From: Wuchereria bancrofti
Taxonomy: Eukaryota > Nematoda > Chromadorea > Rhabditida > Onchocercidae
Reading direction: 5' to 3'
DNA length: 64,000 nucleotides
Assembly (NCBI GenBank): GCA_005281725.1
Contig: SSBO01000014.1
Location: forward strand, 1,649,292-1,713,291
The notes under the pieces were generated by a model. The model saw only the letters and a program-made list of their open reading frames with translations. It ran no database searches and was not told the origin of the DNA. Shown here in pieces: positions 42,454 to 56,200 of the stretch. The position numbers were made by a program, and so were the translations under genes. How positions within the stretch are numbered: position 1 is the first letter of the stretch; every line of letters begins with the position of its first letter.

Positions 42454-45400
42454 AAGGAAACATGACGATATACCTTCTTGAATTTCTGAAAGCAGTGCTG
42501 ATAATTGGTTCGGTGGTCTTTCAATGTGGATTGCTATGTTCTTGTTTAATTTTATGTTCCTTTTTCATTTTTTTACTCTTACAAGGTTTATTACTTTCAT
42601 TTGCTGTTTGTTTTTCCTCTCTTGTATAAGATTATCTTTGATGGATCCGGTTTTTTTTTTCCCTTTTTATTATAAACGTGGACAAAATAAAGATGCATGG
42701 GTGCTTATATTTTATAAATTTTATATTGCTAGCATATCACTGTTTATGATATGTTATCACTAAGACCAACAATGTACTATCTTCTTAATCACTAATAAGT
42801 ATTAAGTTATAAATAAATACTCATTTATCTAATATCAAGAAAACTTTTGTAATCGCCAGAAATGATCAGCAATTGTAAATCAATATAGACTGTATTGATT
42901 AATTAGTTATTGACATTAGGATGATCGTTTGCATGATCTTTTATTTCATTCATTTTATATATTCAATACTTTATTAAATGATCTAATCAGTTATTATATT
43001 TGGTGAAACTCATTAATAATTACTTTTACTCAACAATTTTTTGTGCAATTCTTTTTAATCACTGTGATTTTTTTCTTCATTATTTATAGAGTTTTTTTTT
43101 TTTTTTCATTTATACTTGTGATATTTTCATCGTAAGCTAGGGAAGAAAAGTTAAATTTGTTCAAGTGCAGCTTATTTCCCGATGATTACTTTTAAAAATT
43201 CTTCGCAGTATTAAACATTTTCAGTATTCTATTTCTTGAGCAAATGTTCAATTGCTTTATACTTTTATTGTATCAGTAACATAATTAGCAAGTCTTTTGG
43301 GAATATATAATGTAATATTGTTATTTAATTCTTATTTTCATACATGAAATATAAATACAGTTCTCTCTAACAAAAATCATTGTTTTAAATTCCATTCTCA
43401 TTTGAACTGTACTTTCAAATTTTTAATGTATCCGTTGTCTTTCCTTCTCATTCTTTTTTAAATGTTAAATTATTGTATCTGTATTGCATGTTGTCTTTAT
43501 CTTTAACAAGTTTTTCTCTCTTGAATTGTTACTGCTAACTTATAATTTTGTTATGAAATTTCACTGCTTTATTGCTTTATTATTTCTTTTCTGCTTATTT
43601 TCATGTTTTGATAATGTTGAGCTTTTTTTTTCTCTCATTTTTTTGTAATGAAAATATTTAATTCATCTAAGAGAAAAAGTCGAATTTAACACTTCCAATG
43701 AGGAAAATGGTACTTGAATTGATTACTGAGCATCACAATTATAATTTGAAATGAGATTTATTGAGTTAAAAATTTGTCCTGAAATTTGCATTCCGTTGAT
43801 ATTAAATTATATTATGCTTTCTCCTCGATGTATCCTATTGAAATACTTTCTTTTCGATTCATCTTTTTCATCTCTGTTACAAGAATTCGGTAATATTTTC
43901 AATAATATTTGTATAGGTTTTGTGATTATCACATTTCATTAAAATATAAAATACAATCAAATATAATTTTAGATATCAAATTTGCGAAATATTTTTATTC
44001 TATAAATAGCATATAAGATGATCATAAAAAAGTTATAGTAGAAAAAGAAAAGAAAGACTGTCAGAAGTGGATGTTATGCATAATAGTCGGTTCGAAATAT
44101 GAGATTATATTAGATATTTTAGATTAGAGAATTTACAATTCCTATCAAAGAATAGTGAAGTAGATGGTATTTTCATGTGTGTGGAATATTTTAAAGACAT
44201 CGAATTTGAATAATGTCATGGTGGTATTCAAGGCTACTTTTATCTCTATTTAATCTTGCATTTTTCGACAAAATTTGATGGAAATTCCCCTTTTGTTTTT
44301 TTTGGTCGTACTGATAGATTATATTTCGTTGGAAAGTTAAATTTAAATGTGACAAATCAAAGAAATTCCATTTTACATATAAAAGTATTGAATCCATCCG
44401 TTTATAGACTGTACAGCATATTTTGTGAAATAAAGTCACAATATATGAAATAAGAATGGCTACTATGAATAGTAATATTTGAATTGTCAACCATTTCTCA
44501 TAGAATTTTCGTAAATATGGCAAAATGCTAAAGATGGCGAAGTTAATGAGGAATAACTGATTTCAAATTAGGTGTTTATGCACTATTGTCATTATTAATT
44601 TGTGAAAACTTTAGACCAATAATCTTTGACCATTATAAACACTTTTTCCGTGATGGTAATTAAAGTTGGAAGTTTCCTTATCTCTTTGCTTTTTAAGCTG
44701 ACATTTCAGCAAGTTTTGTAATTTACACCAAAGTTTCATAAAACTAATCCTTGTGATATAAATGTAGCAAAATTGAAAAACGAACGCACTGCAAACACGA
44801 AGTTGGCAATAAGCAAATAAAATTTTTTTTCTCGAAATTAAAACTAAATTTTTTTTTTGAAATTAAAACTAAATACACCACAAATCTGGATGATTTATGA
44901 GAAGAGAACGACCATATGGTATTTGATACGTTTACGGAAAATAGACGTAACATTCAGATGATAAGTATACTATTATTTGTATAGAACAACAATGTTACCT
45001 TAAATTAAAATTTAAAATTAGCGTTAAATCATCTAGAAATAATTTCTGCTTTTTTTTCTAAATCAATTCCTATTTAATGATAGAATTGTCCGATTGAAAA
45101 TTATTTCAAAAGAAGAACATAATAACTACAACACATATACTTTCCGCTAGAAATTTATTCAGACAAATATTTCACATTGATTTCATCAATGAGTATTGCA
45201 ATTTCATTTCAATTAGATAATTCATATTATAACACAAAATATAATTTCAAATTCAGATGCACAATTCGTACTGCAATCTCTTTAGCACTGATTTTAGTCA
45301 TTTATTCATTCATTAACTGAGAACTTAATTAATTAAGTAATTACTTAAATAGTAATATAACAATTTCTTTTCTTTTCCACATACATTGCTATCTGTCATA

Positions 45401-46581
45401 TTTTGACACATTTTGATTACATACGTATTGTTGTTGTCGTTGTTGTTAATAATCATTTCAAGCACTGATAAATATTTTCACTTAAAAAAAAAGATTGTTC
45501 CGAATTAAAAATTAACTGACAGTTATAAAAATTTTAATTAATCCATAAAATTTATGAAATGCATTACTATTTCGCTAACAATTCAATTACTAAATAACAG
45601 AAAATGGAAGAACATTTTGTTAAGTGAAACTTCTTATTTGAAGCTTAAATAACTTAATAATTTTAACAAAAAATGATTTTATAAGATAATCAGTTAACTT
45701 AATTATACAAAATCTAAACGAAAAATGGGCTGTGAAATGGTAAACTTTGGTCTGAAAAGATGAGTTATTAATTAATGGATAATTTGATTGTAAATTTATA
45801 AATGGTATAAACATTCGACTATTTCATTAAATTGTTTGGATGACATGAAAAAGTGAAAGGTTTTATTTTTGAATTGGAAACACCCTATATTTTCAAATTT
45901 AAGTTCGAATTTTCAGTTAACTTCAAAATCTCCGTCTTTTTTACTTTTATTTTTTAATTTAATTAAAATTTAGCTGAAGGATAAAAACATATAATTTAAT
46001 ATTTCTTAATACTTCTATATTATTTGTTTCTTTACTACTTGTTTGTAATTTATAAATTGTTTAAAAAAAAATCAGAAATGTGAAAATTTTAAATTATTAA
46101 GGATGAAATTTAGCAGTTACATGGAAAAAAGTAATAACTTAAAGTATTAATAATAGAATTAGAGTATTTATTATATAATAAAGTATTATATGTTCAAATT
46201 GTTTCCATTCTTTAATATGTAAATTGTAAATAAATAAAGAAATAATTTGTCCACAATATATGATAAAATGCAAAAAAAAAATTTTTTTTGCTTTTCTTTA
46301 AATTTTGATTAATTTAAAAAAATAAGAATAAATTTTAGCAAATATTAAAATAACTAATTAATTGCCTTGCTTTCATTTTAGTAATAAAGGAAGCTTATTG
46401 TTTATTTGAAGAAGACTTATTGTTTATTTGCGTATGAGATGCTGTTTAAGTCATTTGCAATTTGTGTTACAACCATGCGAACGTCTTTACGCGCTCAATG
46501 ATGCATTAATTACCATTCAAATGTGATTATTGTACGCTTATAATTTGCTCGTTGAACCATTCGTTTTGGTATAATTTTATA

Positions 46582-46712
46582 AATTATTTGATAATTTGTA
46601 TTCTTTTTATTATTGCTTACCTTAATTAATTATTTGATAATTTATATTCTTTTTATTATTGCTTAAGTTAATATTTAACAATTTGTATTCTCTTTATTAG
46701 TAGTTGCCTTCA
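46582..46712. repeat. ~46 bp tandem repeat, three copies
   Basis: The unit begins AATTATTTGATAATTTGTAT and continues TCTTTTTATTATTGCTTA. It occurs at 46582 and 46628 almost identically, then as a shorter diverged copy from about 46671. Confidence 0.8.
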
Positions 46713-47092
46713 TATGTATACTTATATCATTAAATTTTTATGCTATTTTTTTAAATTTCGACTAATTTTATAAAAAGTATAAATAAATTTTAGTAATTTG
46801 TAAAAATAATTAATTGATTATTTGAGCAATATTTGAAGAAAAAAACGATTACATAAATTATTAAATTAAAAATTAGTTTATTTCGTTGTACTAAACACAT
46901 GCAAATATTCATATATTGTATGTATTATATGTGAAATACAAGTTTATCTATCGTTAATCATATTAGATCTAATTGATATTTGTTGCTTGCTTGGTTTATT
47001 GTTTTGTTTCTTTTCTTTTTTTCTCAGCATAATTTAAAATTATATCTCATTGGGGTTAAGGGATTAGTCACTGTCATGCTTAATTTCTAAAG

Positions 47093-47100
47093 TATTTCAG
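47093..47100 (+). promoter_or_regulatory. Probable trans-splice acceptor of psf-2
   Basis: TATTTCAG lies 37 bp before the psf-2 ATG with no upstream exon in evidence. This is the usual arrangement for spliced-leader addition in nematodes. The role is inferred from position. Confidence 0.5.
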
Positions 47101-47137
47101 CAAAAAATAAGTGGAAATAAAAGTTCTGAGTGTGGTG

Positions 47138-49889
47138 ATGATGACGCCGGAACAATGTGAATTTATTGCCGGTAATGAATGGATTCAGGTTTATTTTTGC
47201 TATGTTTAGAATTTAGTTTATTTTTGCTATCTTTAGGATTTACGGGTATAATTAACCTTTAACCTATTGAAGCATTATTTTTGTTATAAAAATTCGACTC
47301 CTTTTTGAAGGTATTGGAGAAAAAATCAAGTTTTAAAATAATAAATTTGTTATCTTAGCATCTTTAATACTAAGCAAGTGGCACTGAAATTTAATCCAAC
47401 ACACGGCTTTCTTGCTTCAAGAAATTCAAACATAAAATAAATTTTTGCTAAGTTGGGTTAAATTTAACGAAAAACAAATCATGTTTATACATGACAGGAA
47501 ATAACTTGTTTAGCAAAAAGTATTAATTTCATTTTACAGATAAATCCGCAATTTAATTTGGATGAATTGCGTCTGATATGTGGTGATATTGGACCATTTG
47601 AAGCTGGTATGCCTATTTGGGTACCACTCTGGATAGCAGTTACGTTAAGAAAACGGCGAAAATGCACTATCATTGTTGGTTTTTTTTTTCTTAATGACCA
47701 GTGGAATTTATCATAATTAACAATTATAACTAATTCAGAAATCTCAGTTATGCAAGTGTGATATTATCATGAATTATATCTTCGTTGGTATTATTTCTGT
47801 TTTAAAAGATTTTTCTTCGCCTTTTTTTCATTTGAAGCCACCAGAATGGTTATGTGTGGAGGAGTTGAAAAAGCTTGTAATAGCGGAAAGTGGAACTAAT
47901 GCATTTGGACAAGTGCCACGGTTTTATTTGGAAATAGCTCACATGTTTGTACAATATGCCAAAGAAGATCTTCCGGATAGCGATATGGTTTGGAGTTTTA
48001 TTTTTAATTAGGAGAGCGAAGTGGATCCTTTAGGAATTTAACACTTCATGTAAGATCAGACATTGCTGTCAAAGACCACCAGTTCAGTTTGACTGATGTA
48101 TTATTTATTCAAAATGGGTAAGAAGTGAAATCCCCAATATTATGGATAGAAAAAGTCACTCCATTATTGCCATAGAGTAGGAAACCCACTTTATCCTCTC
48201 TTGTGAATAGAAAGTAATGAAACCTGCAACAATTACCCTCACATGAAATTTAAATTGAATTTTATGCCTTCTCAGTTGCTTTTCAAACAATTAAGCTTTA
48301 GTCTATTGAAGCGCTTTTTTTCGTATTCTTGTTGCTGAAAACCCTCATAACAAAATATTCCATTTCAGGTAGGTCAAAATAAAACTTCATTAAGTTTTCC
48401 TACACAAAAATATTACCTTTCTAGTATAAAAACATTTCATTCATGAAACGGTGAGCAAGGTTCATGCCTTTTAAAGTATGAAATAGATTTTTGATTGACA
48501 ATGGTAAATATAAACAATGCATGAAATAGAACTAATGAAAGATGGGGAAACAAGGGACGGAAAACTTATCTCAGAGTGAATGGTTCTTAACGATCCCGAA
48601 AATGAGGCAAACTTCGCCTTCAAAATTCACTTAAATTATTTAAAATATCTCAACTATATACGCATTAACAGCTGAAGTCAATCGTACAGTGCACACATAA
48701 TTAGGAAATACATTCAAAATATTAGATATCACTCTTCTGCCTTATAAATCCTAAAATGATAGCCACTCGCCATAAGCTAAATTATCCAATAAATGCATAC
48801 AATATGAGCAGCAGTTTCTTACATTACTACCATTTTTTGCAGATACGAGTTTACGTACAAGATTTATGGGATAAGCGATCTGCAAAGCTCAACAATTCAT
48901 CGACTAAATTTTTGGGACAGGTATATTCATATTTATAGGTGAAAAGGCAGAACAAATTATGGTGAAAAATTATCTCAACTATACATAGCAAAGAAAAACC
49001 TCCGACAATTGCAACATCGTATGTAGCGTCGATTGACAAAAGTTAAGATTGTGTACCAATTTCCGCTTTTATCAATCTAAGCTTTGCTGTCGAAACTCCA
49101 TTTTTAGGTTTTTGCATTTTAGAACCATCCTATTTTAAATTGCACAACAATAATAGTTACAATAACAATTACTTTCGCATATCTCGGTTATATGAGTAAA
49201 TGAGTAATTAATTCTCCGGTTATGGTAACCATGAATAGTTGACAATTGAAGAATATAATATGGACATTAATGAATACGTGAACAATACCCACGGTTCAAT
49301 AATAATTGCTGCCTATACTAATCCCCTAGTCTCCCCCTCTCCATCCGTGTCCTTTTTGTCATCTCTTCTTCACCTGTCATTTCCCATGATTGTCTGCTGT
49401 GACAATCCAACTTTGCTCACTTAAATTATGGCAGCAATCTCTTTTTATTCACACATTTCTACTCCGTATTACTCATTCTCAGATATTACTCATCCTCTGA
49501 ATCATTCCCATATTATAGTAGATCTATATGCACTGAAAGATGAAATGCTTAAATGGATCTCATTCTGAAGATGAAGCGGTAACCAATTAAAAAGTGAAAA
49601 AAAAAAGATAAACATTTGAAATCCTTACGAAGTGAATGATGCAAAACAAAAAAGCTTAAAAGATTTTATGTAATCCATCTGTTGCAATTAAATTTAATTG
49701 TTTTTAATTGTTTCTACCATGTTACAGGTAGAATCATGTCATGCAAGAATGGACAATATTACTTTGATGGAAGTAGCATATATTAAACGATCACTAATTA
49801 TAGCCAGTCGTGAAATTGAAGCGCTTAACAAATCGTTTCATGAATTATCCAGTCAAAACAGCAGTGATCAAAGATATGTAGTAGCTTGA
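47138..49889 (+). CDS. psf-2: GINS complex subunit PSF2
   Basis: Five exons (47138-47188, 47540-47674, 47838-47987, 48843-48920, 49728-49889) encode 191 residues, the usual PSF2 size, with every junction between codons. PSF2 is one of four GINS subunits of the CMG replicative helicase (CDC45-MCM-GINS). Diagnostic features are CEFIAGNEWIQI at the N-terminus, ICGDIGPFEAGMPIWVPLW (near 30-50), LRKRRKC then PPEWL across the second junction, a YLE(I/L)AHM-type helix, IRVYVQDLWDKRSAKL (near 113-130), and CHARMDNITLMEV at the start of the last exon. The start has two adjacent ATGs; the first is used here. AATAAA at 50076-50081 is the likely polyadenylation signal. The gene converges with the ARM/BTB gene. 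Confidence 0.96.
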
Positions 49890-50222
49890 AAAGATATGAA
49901 GCACTATTCCTCCTGTATTTTATTGCTTTTCTATTTGATCATTGCATAGGGATCATGTCCTAAAGAAAAAGTGGTACTACAAATAAGTATGAGCTTTTCC
50001 TGTTCGAGAATCCCTTTCTTGCTCCTACCTCTTTCCCCTTCCATGTTTTTTTCTCAAATAGTAACAGTTTGTCGAAATAAAGTTACTGTTGTTTCATTAC
50101 GTTCAAAAGCCATAATTACATCCATATCTTCCTCATATAGTTGAGGAAGATATGGATGTATTAATTCCGAAAGTGCCTTCCCAACTTGACACGAAAATAT
50201 TTACACTTGTCGAATGCAACAT
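49890..50222. other. Convergent intergenic space psf-2 / ARM-BTB gene, with perfect hairpin
   Basis: These 333 bp between two facing stop codons hold the psf-2 AATAAA (50076-50081), TTTATT on the plus strand near 49918 (a possible AATAAA for the minus gene) and the hairpin at 50117-50160. The 3' untranslated regions of the two genes may overlap here. Confidence 0.5.
50117..50160. repeat. Perfect 19-bp inverted repeat with 6-nt loop
   Basis: The left arm TACATCCATATCTTCCTCA (50117-50135) and the right arm TGAGGAAGATATGGATGTA (50142-50160) are exact reverse complements around TATAGT. The stem lies between the 3' ends of converging genes. Confidence 0.95.
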
Positions 50223-53200
50223 CTAAGTTGCTTTTGCCTCTTCATACTTAATTTTCCTCCTTCGACAGTATGCCAGCAAAAATGTCTGCAATATTTCCAT
50301 TAATGCGTCCACTGCAACAGGATTACCAGCCACTACTTTTAAAGTCGTAAACATTTGTTCCTCTGTACAATCACTGAAATAGAAAAACTAGTCATTCGTA
50401 AAACACTTTCCTAGAGACTTAAAAGTTTTACCCATAGCTAGCGATAAGTTACCAAATCATTTATAAAGAGCGTGATTCGTATGGTATAGCGTGACATTAT
50501 ATGTTACTTCATTCTATTATAACCTAAGATATGAAGACAACAAAGAAAATCTCAACGAGTCTTAGCAAATTTTCATTCATAGATGACAGGTATATCAAGA
50601 TAATGCAATTATCAAAAAAAAAAAGACCTGAGCAGGCAGCTTATACAAGCATCTCTCAACACGTGACATGTATCACTTCCAGTAGAAAGCATAACTTCCA
50701 GATAATTCGGCAGTGTTTCACCGCTGATCAAATTTCTGAGCGGACTTTCGTAAGCTAATAACTTGGAGCTTATCCCTGTACAGAGGTAACGATCCGACAG
50801 CTGCAAAATTTTCCATTTATAGTCATCTATTTACAGGAAGAAATTTTACGTAATTCAGAACTCATTTGCTTTTTAACTATCAATTTGTTATTTTTTACCC
50901 CTCTGAATTCCGACATATATAATATTAAGGGGATTTCTGAAGTGCAGAAATGTTATATGTGTTACTATTTGGGTTTTGTAATATACTTTTTAGTAACAGC
51001 ATAGCTGCATACTTAATACAGTTAAGAATGGATCTAACCAAAGTAGTTCATGTCTCCAAATCTAGTAGTTGCACAAGATCAAGGCAGTATGTTGCGATGG
51101 CCATATAATTTGGGAATAAACAATAAACAAGAGTCAGTCACCTTTAGCAAAGCTGGTATATCATTTTCAGTTATTTTCACGCATGATTTGCCACAGCCAC
51201 TTAAATAATGCAAGAAAATAGAAAATAAGCGAAAAGAGCATTGTTCTTCCTCTTCGTCAAATTCAAATGTATCCCGGAACTGCTCCGAAAATCCACTTCC
51301 AAACATACCCTGAAAATCAATTTTCCAAAGATTAACTTCATAAAGAAAAAATAATCCACATATAATATTTTGAGGGTTAGAAGTATTTGTCATTCTTGTA
51401 ACGTATCGTTGATCGAGAAATTAGCAATTCTCAGGCGAAGCTATAATTATCATCTCTTCTCAAGAATTGCAGAAGGAACTACATGCAGATAAGTAAAACG
51501 AAAATTGTTTGAATACAGCTGTAAAATGTGACTATAATAATCAATATTTGTATTTACAATTGGCAAGTATTAAAAAAAATTCAGCTAAAAAATATTCAAC
51601 TACATTAAGTTATCAAACATAATTCCAATTAGTTCGGCATAGTATCTCATTTTCGTGGCGTTCCCATAAGTTAAAAGTGACCAGTGTTCTAAAAATTCAA
51701 TACATTTAAGATTTTCTGATAAATCTGCATTATATGCAGTTATGATAATGATGAAATTGAACCATGATAAAATCGTAAAAAAAATTACCCGAAAATATTC
51801 ACTTCCTTCACATAAACATTTCTTGGGAACAACTTCCGTTATTTTACCACATTTAAATTTGATAAATTCCGGTAAACTATATGTTGTCGGTACGGCCTTT
51901 CCTGACAGCAAAATTGCTTCCTTCACAATACATTTATTAAGTGGCATATCCCTACTGATGTAGACCGAGATATCACCCCAGATAGCATGTAAAGAAGTCG
52001 ACAGTACATCTGATGGAACCAAAAATGATAACGCAACCAAAATTTGACGAACTAACGTTGGCTGAAAAAATTAAACTTCCTCTACATGCTAATTAATGCA
52101 CAAACAATCAACCAAAATCACTGAGGGATCAAACAGAGAAAAAATTATGGAACCGTGCATAACTTTTGTCTTTGCGCTTTAAAAACATTTGGTGTTCTTT
52201 CTTCTGCTCTTCTAGGTGTCATATATAGTGAAAGAACTTGAAAAAGAAAGGCACACCCCCTCAGAATACGTTATTATACGCCAGTTTTCTTCATAACTGC
52301 TATCAACCAACATTTCACGTAATTTTGCCAATAGACGTTCAACTGGGTTATGGGTTGCAAGCATCCGTTTCCAGTTATCGACTCTTCTGGAAAATACTTG
52401 AAAATCACGCATACCGATTTGAAGAAAAACTCTCATTTTACAATTTTAGTCCAATGTAAATTCAATTAAGCTTTTACCAAAATATAAATTCAATTAAGCG
52501 TTTTATTTGTAAGAATACATTTAATGTTATAGACATCGGAAGTTAATAGCAACGGAGAGGAACTGACTTAGTAAGAGCATTACGTATTGATATGATGTCA
52601 ATTTCAGGTTCGATATAAAAAATGAATTGAATTAGTTTCCTCATCTTAATTTCTTTGTACATCAAACACAACTATTTCAGATATCTATCCCATATATATA
52701 ATATAAGAATACAATAAAAAGATACCTAACGAGATGTAACGTTGCAATACAGGCCTTCATTTGTTCAATTTCATCGCTTGATTTATATATATTTTTAAGT
52801 ACTTCTAATCCAAACGGTGCATCAATATGAGAAGAAAATTCTTCCAATAAAGCGTTACCAAAATCGCTTCTTATTGCACATTCTGAACATTGCGAAATTC
52901 GCCTGAAAATTCAGATAAATCGAGGCAAAGAGTGAAAAAACAATCAAACTATGGTTCTCACTGGCATAGTGTCAATCTGCTGTTTCTGGATGAAATAAGT
53001 TGTTATAGAAAAATTGATTTCCACTTAGTTATGATACAAAATTTCGACGCAATAGAAAATTTCGTTAACGACAAAATAAAAAGTTGCAGTCCAAAAAATG
53101 GAAGAGTCAAGCATGTACATATTTTATCAAGATACAATATAAAAACAAAAAGACCAAGTAACAACGTATGCCAAAATGATTTGAAATCGAAATTTAATGG

Positions 53201-56200
53201 AATAACTGCAATAGTGTGAACTAATAACGCATGTAGATTGATAGTGAATAAGATCGCATTCTCTCTCACGTTGTATGAGTAGATTTACACATATTTGTAA
53301 TGCAACAACGAAATAATAGAACTAAGAAGCTTACTTCCCAACTTCGCATTTCCGTGTCAGTAGGATGTGGACGACAAGAGTATGCAACTCTAAACGAGAT
53401 AAATTTTCCACTGCTAAACGATGACGAAAAATTCGTCGAATTGTACGTGGTGCTTTGGAAACCATCGACGGTGCTTCAGAAATGTACTGCAGTAAAGTGC
53501 TGACAATCTGTAAAGTGCTGAGAAAAAAGGAACATATCACATTATGACACTTTGCAGTCTTGTAGAGGTACACTATTTATGGTTATGTTTTAGCAACAAT
53601 AGTCTTACCTTTTCTACATTTTGCTTGCTGCAACTATTTTTTTTAAGGGAACTTCCCAATTCTTACTTATTTAATCCGAACTGTTACCGCTATTTCCCGC
53701 AGTTTGCTTTATTTCACACGCTTAAAGTATGTGGCTAATCGTTAACCTATTTCCTAAAAACTTTAAGCTTATCTTTTTGGTGTATGAATAGTATGAAAAA
53801 GTTACTTTTGATGTAATCATTCGTCTCATATTAGACTCACTGTGTGATAACCAAGCCAAAATATACAATTCACCAACGACCAGCTAAAACAGTTTATATA
53901 GTATATAATTAACATAAATTTAATGTTTTGTGACATACAAACATTAATTCCAGATAACATTAAACTCAAAAAGCTGTTATTACTGACATAATCACAGAAA
54001 TATTGATAGGAAATTTTGTTAAACTCATAAATGGTACCTACCTCCGTATTCCTGTGAGGTGTATGTGAAGCACGACTCAAATAACTGATATGATTTGTTG
54101 ATGTTGGACGTTCCATGCATTCGATATATTCATCCATCAACGATGTCGGTGAACTACAACTTCCACTATGTAGCGCTAACTTTGACACTCGAAAATTTTA
54201 ACTTGAAATGATTTGGTAAGCATTTCAGTAATTAATAACATAAACTGACTACAATTTAGTATTAAATTTTCAAAATAAAGTGGATAAGCGATTTGTATCC
54301 TTATGTATGGAAACAAAGTAATCTTACGTTAAGAATGATTGATTAATACAATATCTAATTCTAACAAAATCGTTGTACTGTCACAACAAAACATGTGATG
54401 GAAAGTGGAAAGAACATGCGACCTTATTGCCTGTCATCATCAGTGATGCTGCTATGCCCTCTTCATTTCTTTCTTTTAGGAAAATTGATCTTTTTATAGC
54501 TGGACCCCATACATAATAAAATAAAATAAAAAGAGGGAACTCAAACAGTGGCACTCTTTTTGGTGACATCTGCGGTGATCGCATCCCAGGTGGTGGTGAT
54601 TGCGATGGACTCCAAGAAAATTCGACCAATTTTCCAGACGAGAATGCATCAGAATCCACAGCATGATTGAGCACATCAAAATTGGTTGAGTGAAATGGCA
54701 TCAACTGCAAATGATTTCTCTTTCGTAAAAACAGACTGATACTGTCTGGTCATTTTCAAATCTTTTTAAATATAAAGAAAAGTTTTTGTACCTAACCAAT
54801 ACAAGTCTTTGGATTCTCAACACAAAATTAGCTCCTTTAGCTGCCCATAAAATGAAGTCATTTTTGAAATGCCGTTCAACTCTAAAATGTGCGTACCATC
54901 ATTTTGCAACATAAACACTCTGTTTTACGATGCCCTATTTTGCTGTGGATTGAACATTCATTGACAGCTCGATTTAGCATCATCTAAAACTTTTTTTATC
55001 AAATATATCTAGAGAAATTTATATCCATTAAGGATGAGAAGAGGGAAAAAAATGAATATGTTTCATGTCATAAAAATAATACTGCAATTCGATCAAATTT
55101 AAAATAACAAGTAAGATGGTTTAAAGCAATGCGACACTAATTGAAATTCACCAAAATTATAAGTAATAACGAAGTACTTCATCCATTTCAAAAAATTTTA
55201 AATAAAAAGAGGAAAAAATTTTATATAATCCAGCAAAGGAAAAAATTTTCTAGCTTTACAATTTTCTAGCTTGTGCGTTTATGAATATGAAAAAAGTATT
55301 TGAAACTGAAAATTTAATTATCATGACAAACCCATGCTATTTATGTGATATACCAAACTAATGTGTGACAGATCGCAACGCGTGCGTGAATGGAGATCAG
55401 ATGTACACTATAATTAAACATTAGCAAGTTTGTCGACAAACTACAGTTTAAGATAATAAGCCGAAACCGGTACTGGATACTTACACTACAGATACGCCTA
55501 TTTTTGTTCAAATAAAGATTGATGTGATCCACAACAATATCCAGGAATTTGGTGGAAAATGTCAGGTAGCTTAGTCCACTTCCATCATGAACAAAGTATC
55601 TAAAAAATGAATATATTCGTGGGAAATATACAAATCAGTGGTAATACTACCAAAAAGCTTCCTGGTTTAGAAATGATCCTTACGTTCCTTCTTTCTGGAT
55701 GTTTATATTTTTTCATAACTTTCCTCCCTCCACACTAATTTTCTGCTTCATCCCATCTTTCTTCAATATTAAATGATTATTAAATGATAAGTTTTCTGAT
55801 AATGTAAAATTGGACGAAGTATGCCGTACCGAAGCGTATTGACGATTAGTATTTGATGTACAGAATCAGCTTTTTCGAGTCCATCAATAAGTATATCCAA
55901 GGCACCGTGTCCACGAAGTGCTGCTCGTCCCCAGGCATCCTTAACTTATCCAAAATCAAATCTATTTCTTACGTTTCTATTTGAAAATGTGTCATCTTCT
56001 CTACACACCCACTCCTCCTCCTTCTTCCTTACGTTTCCTGTCCCGAAAAAAAACCTCAAGTTGATTCTTCTCTTCACTCCATCAAATATTTTTCTCTTAT
56101 ATTGATTCTGCTGACTACACCTGTGCAAAACATAGGAGCATTTTTAACATATATTCAGGACGTGGATGTGTCTCAACAATTTTCGTTATACAACCCGGTG

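Larger units (their letters stand above)
42454..47137. other. Intergenic region between SPP-like gene and psf-2
   Basis: The first few hundred bases are the likely SPP-like 3' untranslated region, with AATAAA at 42686-42691. The rest is AT-rich with no recognised gene. It holds a ~46 bp tandem repeat at 46582-46712. A 110-codon minus frame at 44191-44523 has a hydrophobic stretch, but no splice partners or recognised domain. TATTTCAG ending at 47100 is the probable trans-splice acceptor for psf-2. Confidence 0.55.

Noticed and set aside
44191..44523. 110-codon minus frame with one hydrophobic stretch
   Set aside because: Isolated in AT-rich intergenic DNA, no recognisable domain, no flanking exon or acceptor, and an overlapping plus-strand frame; a chance frame is likelier.
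53003..53269. 88-codon minus frame and overlapping 109-codon plus frame
   Set aside because: They lie in the intron between ARM/BTB exons 53507-53335 and 52902-52726, with no domain or conserved pattern.
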